A DNA stretch of 64,000 bases from an uncultured Eubacteriales bacterium (GTDB taxonomy: Bacteria > Bacillota > Clostridia > Oscillospirales > Acutalibacteraceae): contig CAKTVV010000013.1 in assembly GCA_934630515.1 (NCBI GenBank), positions 25,288 to 89,287 of the forward strand, written 5' to 3'. This document shows positions 25,812-34,931 of the stretch, piece by piece. Position 1 is the first letter of the stretch, and each line of letters opens with the position of its first letter. Below the pieces are notes generated by a model. It saw only the letters and a list, made by a program, of their open reading frames with translations, was not told the origin of the DNA and ran no database searches. A program made the position numbers and the translations under genes.

Positions 25812-25846
25812 GAAACGCCCGCAAAGCATTGCTTTGCGGGCGTTTC
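25812..25846. terminator. Hairpin between convergent genes
   Basis: Perfect 16-bp stem (25812-25827 with 25831-25846), loop ATT. There is little T-tail beyond the stem's own CGTTTC, but its position between GH51 (plus) and the AraC-type gene (minus) suits a terminator. Confidence 0.75.
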
Positions 25847-25859
25847 AGCATATATTCTT

Positions 25860-26681
25860 CTATTCGGTGTTGATATGGGTGCGGTAATGGGTCTGCCGGT
25901 AGGCGGAGGGGGTTACGCTCTCCCATTGCTTAAAGGTCTTCAAGAAGTGCTTCACATCCTGCAATCCCACCTGATAGGCGATCTCCGTCACATGCAGGTC
26001 GGTGTTGAGCAGCAGGCGCTTGGCGTCCCGCAGCCGGCAGCGGATGATATAGTGCCGCAGGGGCTCGCCGGTCTCCGCCTTGAAAAGCTGGGTCAGATAA
26101 TCGGGGTTATACTGAAAGGCGGCGGCCAGCTGCTGCACGGATACCTCGCCCCGCCGGTTTTCTTCGATCCATGACTGAATGGCCTGCACCAGCGCCCGCC
26201 GCTTGCGATGGTGGGAGTCCGGCTCCGGGGCGGCGGCATTGGCGGCAGCCAGCTCGCACAGGAGGATCTCCGTGTATCGGTCACAGAGAGAGCGCTGCAG
26301 AGCGGGGGATAGCTCATGCCGATAGGCGGTGTCGATCAGCTGCCGGAGTAGCACAAAAAACCGTTCCGGCTCCGGCAGCCGTCCATACTCCGGCAGTGTA
26401 AGCGGCGTCTGGAGCAAAAAGTGACACCAGAAGTGGGATTGTCCGTCGGAGACGGGGGCGGTACCGCTGTGGGGCTGGTTGGGCTGCAGCAGCAGGTACT
26501 CACCCCGGCGCAGAATATAAGCCCGGTCATTCTGGCGGATGGGCATTTCTCCCGCATATCCCACCAGCAGCACGGTCTCCGGCAGACAGCGCCGGGGGTG
26601 GGGGAAGCCGTTGCAGGAAACGAACCGCCCGGCGGACAGAAACTGCGCAGCGGGTCAGAAAAAGTCATTGAAGGAGAACAT
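25860..26681 (-). pseudogene. AraC family regulator with in-frame TGA near the start
   Basis: 274 codons from ATG at 26681. The frame reads MFSFNDFF, then TGA (26655-26657, codon 9), then continues in the same frame as FLSAGRFVSCNGFPHPRR and an intact sensor domain, and ends with a complete AraC double helix-turn-helix (VQQLAAAFQYNPDYLTQLF; VTEIAYQVGLQDVKHFLKTFKQW). Without the stop this would be a normal AraC regulator of about 273 aa, divergent from GH127 and probably its arabinose-responsive activator. A GTG at 26573 could start a shortened product lacking part of the sensor domain. Read-through, restart or real loss cannot be separated here. Confidence 0.75.
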
Positions 26682-26808
26682 ATAGGATTTCCACACCTTT
26701 TATAGAAAAGTGTCGGTTTACTTTCCGCTTGTATCCATGATACTATGAAAACAGGCACAGGTCAAGAAGATCGTAAAAATACACCTTGCGAAAGAAGGAG
26801 AGAGTGCT

Positions 26809-28665
26809 ATGCAGCTACCGTATCTGCGCCCCGCCGTAGGGAATGTAACCATTCGGGATGAGTTCTGGAGTCCCTATCTGGAGAAGATTCGGCATATCAT
26901 GCTTCCCTATGTGTTCCGGCGGATGGATGCGTCCGGCTATGAGCGCAATCTTATTCATGTCGGAGAAAGAAAGGCAGTCAAATTTGAGGGTCTGGCCTTT
27001 TGGGATGGGCTGCTGTATGAGGTCATACGGGCGGCGTCGGACTTTCTTGCTCAGGAGTACGATCCCATGCTGGACGCCTATCTGGATAAACTGGCGGAGA
27101 CCATCCGGAGGGCTTCGGATACGGCGGATGGCTTTCTCAGCTCCGGCACTATTCTGGATCGGCCCCGGCAGCGCTGGGGGCAGAACGGCGGCAATCTGTT
27201 CCTGCAGCATGACCTGTATAATCACGGCGCACTGATCGAAGCCGCCATCAGCCATTATCTGGCGACCGGCAAGACCACCCTGCTCTATAGCGCTGTGCAG
27301 GCGGCCAACTGCGTGGTGCGGGAGATCGGCCCGGCGCCCAAGCTGACGCTGGTGCCCGGTCATTCGATGCCGGAGGAGGCGTTTGTAAATCTCTACCGCT
27401 TGTTCCGGGATCACAGAGAGCTGCAGTCCTTTGCCGAGGAGCATGGGGTGGATGCGCAGGCGTATCTGGATATTGCCGAGTTCTGGTAGGATGACCGGGG
27501 CGATCGGGCGCATCGCCCCCAGTGGGAGGGCTTTTCCCCGGAGTATAATCAGGATCATCTGCCCTTTGCGCAGCAGACCGAGGCACTGGGACATGCGGTG
27601 TGGGCGATGCTGTGCTATACCGGCTCGGCGGCAATGGCGCAGGAGCGGAAACGCCCGGACTACGAGGCGGCGCTCCATACCCTGTGGGACAGCGTGGTGC
27701 ACCGGAAGCTGCATATCAGCGGCGGCGTGGGCGCCCGGCACGATATCGAGGACTTTGCCGAGGACTATGTGCTGCCGCACAACGCCTATCTGGAGACCTG
27801 CGCCGGGGTGGCGCTGGCCTTCTGGAACGGCGAAATGCACCGGCTGGAGCCGGATGCCAAGTATTACGATTGCTTTGAGCTGTCCCTGTACAACAATATT
27901 CTGGCGTCGGTGGGGCAGGATTTCAAGCATTTCTTCTATGAAAATCCGCTGGTCAGCGACGGCACGGTGCGGCGGTGGGATTGGCACGGCTGTCCCTGCT
28001 GTCCGCCCATGATGCTCAAGCTCATGGCGGCGCTGGGCTCCTATATTTATGGGTATACAGAGCGTTCCCTCATGGTGAATCTGCTGATCGGCAGCCGCTT
28101 GGAGACGGAGTATTTTATCGTGGAGCAGGAGGGAAAGCAGCTGCGCATCGACTCCATGGGACACCCGCTGACGGTGCATATCCGGGTGCCGTTCTATGCG
28201 GAGGGCTTTGCGCTGTCCTGTGCCGGAGCTCCGCTGCCCTACCGGATGGAGCAGGGGTATGCGGTGGTCGAGGGCGTGTGGACGGCAGAGATGTCCATTC
28301 TTCTGTCCTATACCGCTCCTGTGCGGTATGTGCGGGCGGATCCGCTGGCGCAGGAGATCCGGGGACAGGTGGCGGTGCTGCACGGTCCGGTGCTGCTGTG
28401 CGCCGAGGGGGCAGACAACGGCGGTCGGGTCGATCTCACCCTGACGGCACAGCCGCCGCAGGCGGTGACGGGCACCGGCTTGGCGGACGAAGCCGTGACC
28501 GGTACGGCAGCCGACGGCACGCCGGTGCGGCTGATTCCGTACTATCGATGGTGCAACCGGCTTGAAAAGCCTACGGATGCGGCGATGGCGGTGTGGTTCC
28601 GGTGCGAGGGGATGCCGGATGAGGATACATTCCCGCAGGACGGTCGGCTGTACGACTATTGCTGA
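26809..28665 (+). pseudogene. GH127 beta-L-arabinofuranosidase with in-frame TAG
   Basis: 619 codons, close to the usual GH127 length. The first part (MQLPYLRPAVGNVTIRDEFW to YLDIAEFW, residues 1-226) is followed by TAG at 27487-27489 and the same frame continues DDRGDRAHRPQWEGF to the end at 28665. The second part holds the zinc/catalytic Cys region (DWHGCPCCPPMM, HISGGVGAR). TAG terminates bofA and spoIVA here, so it is read as stop. RBS GAAGGAGAGAG precedes the ATG. Expected role: release of beta-linked arabinose, working with GH51. Either recently inactivated, or the base is a sequencing error. Confidence 0.85.
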
Positions 28666-28674
28666 GCGAGATCG

Positions 28675-28714
28675 GCGGAGCCACGGAGCGGCAGCTTCGT
28701 GGCTCCGCTTTTCT
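28675..28714 (+). terminator. Rho-independent terminator after GH127
   Basis: 11-bp stem GCGGAGCCACG/CGTGGCTCCGC (28675-28685 with 28698-28708), 12-nt loop, tail TTTTC. Confidence 0.85.
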
Positions 28715-28777
28715 GCGTGCGTGGGCTTTTGCAGACCGCCGTTTTGGGTAAAAACCGGAAATAATCTTGTTTTTGGA

Positions 28778-28807
28778 TTGACTTTTGTTTGCTTGATATG
28801 CTATGAT
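28778..28807 (+). promoter_or_regulatory. Promoter of the DUF4091 gene
   Basis: -35 TTGACT (28778-28783), 18-bp spacer, -10 TATGAT (28802-28807). Confidence 0.75.
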
Positions 28808-28904
28808 TAAAAGTGGCGTAGGATGGGATCGGCGCAGTGGCGGCGATCCTGTTCATCGAGACCGATTTTCGGCGGGTCACCGCTTTGTGTATAAGGAGTC
28901 AGCC

Positions 28905-30617
28905 ATGGCATCACTGTATGTGCGTTTGCTCAGTTCTCTGCATAAGGTATACCCGGAGCATATACCCCAAACGGCGTTCAGCGGCGGCACGCTGCTGCAA
29001 AACGAGCCGTATTCGTTCCAGATCGCTTATAGGACCGACGGCGATCCGTTCGGTCTTTATGTCGAGACCGACTCCGACGGGCTGCCGCTGGGGCAGTACC
29101 GGGTGGATTATGTGCCGCTGCTCAACGGTCGGAATCCGGGCAGCGACGGAGGCGAGGAGTGCCGGCAGCCGGGCTTGTATCCGGATGTGCTCCAGCCCCG
29201 GCAGACCGATCCGTCGGTGGTGGAGGAGGGCTTCAGCTGGCAGCCCCTGTATTATGAACAGAACGAGCGCAATCTGCTGTATGCCGCTCCCGATTGCTGG
29301 CAGAGTCTGTGGTTCACGGTCAATGAGAGCGGACAGGCACAGCTGCCGCCGGGTGAGCATACGGTCACGGTGCGCTTCTGCTCCCAATCGACCTGTAAGA
29401 CGCTGGCGGAGGTGTCGGTGCAGCTGACGGTGCTGCCCGCCTGCCTGCCGCCCCAGACGTTGCTGTATACCAATTGGCTGCACTGCGACTGCCTGTGCGA
29501 TATCCACCGGGTCGAGCTGTTCAGCGACCGGTTCTACGCCGTTTTGGAGGACTATGTCCGCAAAGCCGTGCAGAACGGAATGAACATGGTGCTGCTGCCG
29601 GCATTCACCCCGCCGCTGGATACGCCGGTGGGACGGGAGCGCCGGACGGTGCAGCTGGTGGGTGTGACCGCCGACCCGGAGGAAGACCGGTATCATTTCG
29701 ACTTCACGGAGATGAAGCGGTATCTGGATGTATGCCGCCGGGCGGGCGCCACGCATTTTGAGCATTCCCACCTGTTCACTCAGTGGGGAGCCAAGGCGGC
29801 GCCGAAGATCCTTGCCACGGTGCAGGGCGGGGAGAAGCGCCTTTTCGGCTGGGAGACGAAAGCGAACGGCGGCGCATACGGCGCTTTTCTGGCGCAGTAT
29901 CTGCCGGCGCTGCGGGCGTTTCTCCGGGGCGAGGGGCTGGACGACAAGGTCCTCTACCATATCTCCGACGAGCCGATGGAGGAGGTGCTGGAGCATTATA
30001 AGGCGGCGGTGGCGGCGGTGCGCCCCTATCTGGAGGGGTGCATGGTGGGCGACGCCCTGTCGAATTACACATACTATGAGCAGGGGCTGGTGCAGACGCC
30101 CATCGTGGCGACCAATCATCTGGAGCCGTTTTTGGGGCGCTGTCCGTCGCTGTGGTGCTATTATACCAGCGAGCAGGTGATGGATGGTCTGAGCAATCGG
30201 CTGCTGAACCTGCCCTCAGCCCGCAATCGGGTGCTGGGGATGCAGATGTACCGCCATGGGATCCGGGGCTTCCTCAACTGGGGCTATAACTTCTGCTACG
30301 GGGTCCTCAGCCATGGCATATACGATCCGGCGGTGCTGCCGAACGGGTATGCTATGAATACCGGCGGCGGGTACATTACCTATCCCGGGCGGGACGATAC
30401 CTGTCTGCAATCCATCCGCCAGAAGGTGTTTGGTGAGGGGGTCAACGATATGCGGGCGCTGCAGCTGCTGGAGCAGCTCACCGACCGGGAGACTGCCTGC
30501 CGGACGCTGGATGCCGCTTTTGGGCAGACGGTGGATTTTCATACCTGTCCCCGGTCGGCGGAGCAGCTGCTGACGGTGCGAGAGGCGATCAACGAGGCGA
30601 TTCGGCTGCACCTGTAA
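28905..30617 (+). CDS. DUF4091 domain protein, GH123-like glycoside hydrolase candidate
   Basis: 570 aa, no signal peptide. Beta-rich N-terminal third, then a barrel-like part with TNWLHCDCLCDIHRVELFSDRFY, HFEHSHLFTQWGAKAAP and YHISDEPMEEVLEHY; the Asp-Glu in SDEP is where GH123-type enzymes have the catalytic pair. The C-terminal portion (RVLGMQMYRHGIRGFLNWGYNFCY) is the DUF4091 signature. It is expected to act on an oligosaccharide inside the cell. The start is placed at 28905 with RBS AAGGAG. Probably co-transcribed with the Na/Pi transporter 24 bp downstream, although the functions look unrelated. Confidence 0.82.
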   Translation: MASLYVRLLSSLHKVYPEHIPQTAFSGGTLLQNEPYSFQIAYRTDGDPFGLYVETDSDGLPLGQYRVDYVPLLNGRNPGSDGGEECRQPGLYPDVLQPRQTDPSVVEEGFSWQPLYYEQNERNLLYAAPDCWQSLWFTVNESGQAQLPPGEHTVTVRFCSQSTCKTLAEVSVQLTVLPACLPPQTLLYTNWLHCDCLCDIHRVELFSDRFYAVLEDYVRKAVQNGMNMVLLPAFTPPLDTPVGRERRTVQLVGVTADPEEDRYHFDFTEMKRYLDVCRRAGATHFEHSHLFTQWGAKAAPKILATVQGGEKRLFGWETKANGGAYGAFLAQYLPALRAFLRGEGLDDKVLYHISDEPMEEVLEHYKAAVAAVRPYLEGCMVGDALSNYTYYEQGLVQTPIVATNHLEPFLGRCPSLWCYYTSEQVMDGLSNRLLNLPSARNRVLGMQMYRHGIRGFLNWGYNFCYGVLSHGIYDPAVLPNGYAMNTGGGYITYPGRDDTCLQSIRQKVFGEGVNDMRALQLLEQLTDRETACRTLDAAFGQTVDFHTCPRSAEQLLTVREAINEAIRLHL

Positions 30618-30641
30618 GGGCGCTTTTGTGGAGGAAAACGG

Positions 30642-32399
30642 ATGAATTTATTTTCTGTGCTGACGATGATCGGCGGACTGGTGTTTTTTCTGTTTGGCAT
30701 GAATGTCATGTCCGGCAGTCTGGAAAAGATGGCAGGCGGCAAGCTGGAGCATCTGCTGCGTAAGATGACCGCCAATCCGCTGGTGAGCATTGCGCTGGGC
30801 GCTGTGATCACGGTGGCGGTGCAGTCCTCGTCGGCGACCACCGTGATGCTGGTGGGGTTGGTGAACTCCGGGCTGATGAAGCTGTCCCAGACGCTGTTCG
30901 TGATCTACGGTGCGAATATCGGCACCACCATCACCTCCTGGATCCTCAGCTTGTCCGGCATCCAGAGCGACAGCACCCTGCTGCAGATGCTCAAGCCGGA
31001 AAATTTTGCTCCGCTGGTGGCGCTGGTGGGGATCCTTATGCTGATGATCTCCAAAAACGATAAGAAAAAGAGCATCGGCACGGTGTTTGTGGGCTTTGCG
31101 GTGCTGATCTACGGCATGACGATGATGTCCAGCGCCGTGGCACCGCTGGCGGATTCGCCGTCCTTTTCCCGGCTGCTGGTGCAGTTCAATAATCCGCTGC
31201 TGGGGATGCTCATCGGTACCCTGTTCACCGGCGTGATCCAGTCCTCGGCGGCGACGATCGGTATTTTACAGGCGCTGTCCATGACTGGCAGCCTGACGAA
31301 TGGGATGATCATTCCCATTGTGATGGGCGCCAACATCGGCACCTGCGCTACCTCGATGATCTCCTGCATCGGCACCAACCGAAAAGCCAAGCAGGTGGCG
31401 CTGATCCACCTGTCCATTAAGATCATCGGTACGGCGGTGTGGCTGAGCGTGTTCTGTCTGGTGAATGCACTGGTGAAGTGGCCTTTTGTGACGGCGGCGG
31501 CGTCCCCGTTTTCCATTGCGCTGGTGCACTCGGTGTTTAATATTCTCACGACGGTGCTGCTGATTCCTTTTACGAAATCGCTGGAGCGGCTGATCTGCCG
31601 TATCCTGCCGGATACCAAGACCGTCAGTAAGCAGGACGAGCCTTTCTTGGATGAGCGTCTGCTGAAATCCCCCTCCGTGGCGGTGGTGGAGAGCAATTCC
31701 TGCTCCAAAAAGATGGGCTTTATGGCACGGGACAACGTGCTGCTGTCTATGGGAATGTTTGAGCATTTCAGCGAAAAGACCGCCGAGCAGATCAACGAGA
31801 CCGAGGAGCGGCTGGACTCGTATGAGGACAAGCTGGGCACCTATCTGGTGCGGCTGTCCGCCGAGGCTCTGTCGCAGCACGATTCGCAGGTGGTCTCGAA
31901 GATGCTCCACGCCATCGGTGATTTCGAGCGGCTGGGCGACCATGCGCTGAATCTGCTGCGCAGCGCCCGGGAGATGCACGACAAGGAGATCGTCTTTACC
32001 GCCCCGGCACAGCAGGAGCTGGGGGTGCTGACCGCTGCCATCCGGGAGATCCTGCGTCTGACCTGTGATGCTTATAAGAGCAGCGATACGGCGATTGCCG
32101 CCCGGGTGGAGCCGCTGGAGCAGGTGATCGACGGGCTGATCTCCCGCATCCGGGGGAACCATATCAACCGTCTGCGCAGCGGCGAGTGCAGCATCGAGAG
32201 CGGTTTCATTCTGTCGGATGTATTGACGAACTATGAGCGCATTTCCGACCATTGCTCCAACGTGGCGGTGGCGATCATCGAGGTGGAGCAGAACAGCTTT
32301 GATACCCATAAATACCTCAACGGCGTGAAATTCGGCAATCATGAGTTCAATGTCTATTACGATGATTACAGCCGCCAGTTTTCTCTGTCCGGGGTATGA
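30642..32399 (+). CDS. Na/Pi cotransporter family protein with PhoU-like domain
   Basis: 585 aa. Eight or so membrane helices in residues 1-310, containing the duplicated Na/Pi motif with QSSSATTVMLVGLVNSG (~68-84) and the second QSSAATIGILQAL (~195-207), each followed by GANIGT. Residues ~360-560 form a helical PhoU-type domain (ERLDSYEDKLGTYLV...AIGDFERLGDHALNL). It carries phosphate with sodium across the membrane. RBS GGAGG precedes the ATG. Confidence 0.93.
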   Translation: MNLFSVLTMIGGLVFFLFGMNVMSGSLEKMAGGKLEHLLRKMTANPLVSIALGAVITVAVQSSSATTVMLVGLVNSGLMKLSQTLFVIYGANIGTTITSWILSLSGIQSDSTLLQMLKPENFAPLVALVGILMLMISKNDKKKSIGTVFVGFAVLIYGMTMMSSAVAPLADSPSFSRLLVQFNNPLLGMLIGTLFTGVIQSSAATIGILQALSMTGSLTNGMIIPIVMGANIGTCATSMISCIGTNRKAKQVALIHLSIKIIGTAVWLSVFCLVNALVKWPFVTAAASPFSIALVHSVFNILTTVLLIPFTKSLERLICRILPDTKTVSKQDEPFLDERLLKSPSVAVVESNSCSKKMGFMARDNVLLSMGMFEHFSEKTAEQINETEERLDSYEDKLGTYLVRLSAEALSQHDSQVVSKMLHAIGDFERLGDHALNLLRSAREMHDKEIVFTAPAQQELGVLTAAIREILRLTCDAYKSSDTAIAARVEPLEQVIDGLISRIRGNHINRLRSGECSIESGFILSDVLTNYERISDHCSNVAVAIIEVEQNSFDTHKYLNGVKFGNHEFNVYYDDYSRQFSLSGV

Positions 32400-32430
32400 A
32401 AAAATAATTAGAGAAATTTGAAAAATGGGG

Positions 32431-32458
32431 TTGACATTTCGCCAGTTTCTGGTATAGT
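32431..32458 (+). promoter_or_regulatory. Promoter of the ABC exporter gene
   Basis: -35 TTGACA (32431-32436), 16-bp spacer, -10 TATAGT (32453-32458). Confidence 0.88.
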
Positions 32459-32471
32459 ACAGGCGAAAGAG

Positions 32472-32534
32472 CGACGGGTGCTGCTGCCCGTCGATGCCGG
32501 CGCATGGGAAGACGCTTATTTTATGTGCGCCCGG
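32472..32534 (+). other. Structured 5' leader of the ABC exporter gene
   Basis: A 7-bp hairpin CGACGGG/CCCGTCG (32472-32478 with 32487-32493) is followed by an imperfect stem between CCGGCGCAT (32497-32505) and ATGTGCGCCCGG (32523-32534), whose 3' arm abuts the ribosome binding site GGGAGG. No T-run follows, so it is not a terminator. A role in translation control is possible but unproven. Confidence 0.4.
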
Positions 32535-32547
32535 GAGGTTACCGCTC

Positions 32548-34371
32548 ATGAAGACCATGAACGATTCGCCCCGCACCGCTCCGTTTAACGAGGAGACGAT
32601 CAAGCAAGAGGAGGATGCCTTCATCCACAGCTATGCCGCTGTGGGTGAGGGGCATACGGTCCGCTTGCTTTTTGCTTTATTTCGGGCGCATTATTGGCGG
32701 CTGGTGCGGGCAGCACTGTTTTACGCCGTGAAAAGCTCGCCGATATGGATCGTGCCGCTGGTGACCGCCAACGCCATCGACATCGCCGCCGGACAGCGTC
32801 CGGGCGGCGTGTCGGCGCTGCTGCTGAATCTGGCGTTCATTCTGGTGTTGTTGCTGCTGAATGTACCCCTCAATTATGTGTATATCCGGGAGTTCAGCAT
32901 CGCCCGCCGCCATGTGGAGGCGGGGCTGCGGGGGGCGATGGTGCGTAAGCTCCAGCAGCTGTCCATCGCATTTCATAAGGAGATGCGCTCCGGCCGCATC
33001 CAGTCCAAGGTGATGCGGGATGTGGAGGCGGTGGAGGGATTGTCTGCCCAGATGTTTACCACCGTCTGGGAGACGATCCTCAATGCCACCATCCCGCTGA
33101 TCGTGATCCTCACGAGGAATGTGTATGTGTTCTTTATTTTTCTGCTGACGGTACCGGCAGCGGTGCTGGCGATGATTCCCTTCCGCAATAAAATGCGGCG
33201 GCGTAACCGGGAATTCCGGCAGGAGATCGAGACCACCTCCTCGGACGTGATGGAGATGGAGGAGCTGGTCACCGTTACCCGGGCGCACGCACTGGAGAAT
33301 CTGGAGATTGACCGGATGACCGGGCGCATCGTGGAGGTCGCCAAGCGGGGATATAAGCTGGATGTGATCCAGAGCTTCTTTGGATCGGTGAACTGGGTCA
33401 TTTTTATGTCCTTTGAGATGATCTGTCTGTTTATCTCCAGCTGGATGGCGTTTGAGGGGAAGATCACCATCGGGGAGATCTCTCTGTATCAGACCTATTT
33501 CACCTCGCTGGTGAACCGTATCTCCGGTGTGATCGGCATGATCCCGGTGTTCGCCAAGGGCGGCGAGGCGCTGCAGTCCATCGGGGAGATCCTCAATTGC
33601 GGGGACGTGGAGAATTACCACGGAAAGAAAAAGATGTCGGCTCTGCGGGGAGAATATACCTTTGAGCAGGTGGATTTCAGCTATGAGGACGATCCCCGCC
33701 CGGTGCTGCAGGGGTTGGATCTCCATGTGGCGCCGGGGGAGACCATCGCTCTGGTGGGGGATTCCGGCTCCGGGAAAAGCACCATTGTGAGTCTCGTGGT
33801 GGGGTATTACCGCCCCACCGGCGGGCGGCTGCTCATCGACGGGCAGGATGTGCGGGAGCTGGATATGCGCAGCTATCGGCAGCATATCGCCATCGTTCCC
33901 CAGAACACCATCCTGTTTTCCGGCTCCATCCGGGACAATATCACCTATGGCTGCCCGGATGTGTCCGAGGAGGAGCTGCGCCGGGTGCTGGACGCCGCCT
34001 GCCTGACGGAGGTGGTGGCGGCGTTGCCGCAGGGGCTGGATACGCTGGTGGGGGAGCATGGCGATAAGCTCTCCGGCGGGCAGCGGCAGCGGATCGCCAT
34101 CGCCCGGGCACTGATCCGGCGCCCGGAGGTGATCTTATTTGATGAGGCAACCAGTGCGCTGGATACGGTGTCGGAGGCGGCGATCCAGCAGGCGATCGAT
34201 AACCTGACCCGGGAGCGCACCACCTTTATCGTGGCGCACCGCCTGTCCACTATCCGCCATGCGGATAAGATCGCCGTCATCCGGGAGGGCGTGTGCGTGG
34301 AATACGGCACCTACGACGAGCTGATGGCGAAGCAGGGAGCATTCTATACCTTTAAGCAGCTGCAGTCCTAA
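32548..34371 (+). CDS. ABC transporter, fused permease and ATPase (exporter type)
   Basis: 607 aa. Six membrane helices in residues ~50-330, then the nucleotide-binding domain: Walker A GDSGSGKST (~407-415), Q-loop VPQNTILFSG, signature LSGGQRQR, Walker B VILFDEATSALD and the H-loop AHRLST. A half-size exporter that would homodimerise; the substrate (lipid, peptide or drug) cannot be told. Own promoter and ~75-nt structured leader; RBS GGGAGG. Confidence 0.92.
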   Translation: MKTMNDSPRTAPFNEETIKQEEDAFIHSYAAVGEGHTVRLLFALFRAHYWRLVRAALFYAVKSSPIWIVPLVTANAIDIAAGQRPGGVSALLLNLAFILVLLLLNVPLNYVYIREFSIARRHVEAGLRGAMVRKLQQLSIAFHKEMRSGRIQSKVMRDVEAVEGLSAQMFTTVWETILNATIPLIVILTRNVYVFFIFLLTVPAAVLAMIPFRNKMRRRNREFRQEIETTSSDVMEMEELVTVTRAHALENLEIDRMTGRIVEVAKRGYKLDVIQSFFGSVNWVIFMSFEMICLFISSWMAFEGKITIGEISLYQTYFTSLVNRISGVIGMIPVFAKGGEALQSIGEILNCGDVENYHGKKKMSALRGEYTFEQVDFSYEDDPRPVLQGLDLHVAPGETIALVGDSGSGKSTIVSLVVGYYRPTGGRLLIDGQDVRELDMRSYRQHIAIVPQNTILFSGSIRDNITYGCPDVSEEELRRVLDAACLTEVVAALPQGLDTLVGEHGDKLSGGQRQRIAIARALIRRPEVILFDEATSALDTVSEAAIQQAIDNLTRERTTFIVAHRLSTIRHADKIAVIREGVCVEYGTYDELMAKQGAFYTFKQLQS

Positions 34372-34410
34372 TCGGTGCCGCATATAAAATCCAGCGCATA
34401 CAAGCTTAGA

Positions 34411-34452
34411 AACGGAAAAAATCCCTGTGGCAGATGCCACAGGGATTTTCTT
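34411..34452. terminator. Bidirectional terminator
   Basis: 14-bp stem (34418-34431 with 34436-34449), loop AGAT, A-run on the left and T-run on the right, so it works in both directions: for the ABC exporter (plus) and rpmB (minus). Confidence 0.93.
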
Positions 34453-34467
34453 CATCTGATGTGGAAA

Positions 34468-34656
34468 TTACACCGCACGGGTGACCTTTCCGGAACGCAG
34501 GCAACGGGTGCAGGCGTACACTCTCTTAGGAGAACCGTCCACCACAGCCTTGACCCGCTTGATGTTGGGCTTCCAGGTACGGTTGGAGCGTCTGTGAGAG
34601 TGGGACACACGAATCCCGAAGGTCATGCTCTTACCGCAGAAATCACACTTTGCCAT
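34468..34656 (-). CDS. rpmB: 50S ribosomal protein L28
   Basis: 62 aa. MAKCDFCGKS...RVSHSHRRSNRTWKPNI and YACTRCLRSGKV are typical. Two CxxC pairs (CDFC, CTRC) show the zinc-binding form of L28. RBS AAGGAGG lies before the ATG; own promoter at 34728-34756. Usually a single-gene unit, as here. Confidence 0.98.
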   Translation of the reverse strand: MAKCDFCGKSMTFGIRVSHSHRRSNRTWKPNIKRVKAVVDGSPKRVYACTRCLRSGKVTRAV

Positions 34657-34727
34657 AGTTCTGCACCTCCTTCTTTATCCGGCCTTTGGTACATGCCGGG
34701 GGACGACCCCAGCAAAGCAACGGCTCT

Positions 34728-34756
34728 ATAGTAGCAGGTTTTGCGCAAAAAATCAA
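34728..34756 (-). promoter_or_regulatory. Promoter of rpmB
   Basis: Minus strand: -35 TTGATT (34751-34756), 17-bp spacer, -10 TACTAT (34728-34733). Confidence 0.8.
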
Positions 34757-34815
34757 GTCCTTTTTGCGGATTTACGAAAAAAACTTTGTTTTTCGTCCCT
34801 CTTTTGCGGAAGGGC

Positions 34816-34844
34816 TTGTATTTTCCGCACATTTTTGCTATAAT
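34816..34844 (+). promoter_or_regulatory. Promoter of the site-2 protease / scpAB operon
   Basis: -35 TTGTAT (34816-34821), 17-bp spacer, -10 TATAAT (34839-34844). Confidence 0.8.
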
Positions 34845-34931
34845 CTTCAAGTATATGTGTGCCCGCCCGGCGGGCTATTGTCGAACGGAGTGCCGGCTGT
34901 AGCAGCCGGCACACGGAAAGGAACGGACGCT

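Noticed and set aside
27489..27598. Reading the second half of GH127 as a separate gene starting at 27598
   Set aside because: The sequence between the stop and that codon is conserved GH127 in the same frame, and no RBS precedes the internal start.
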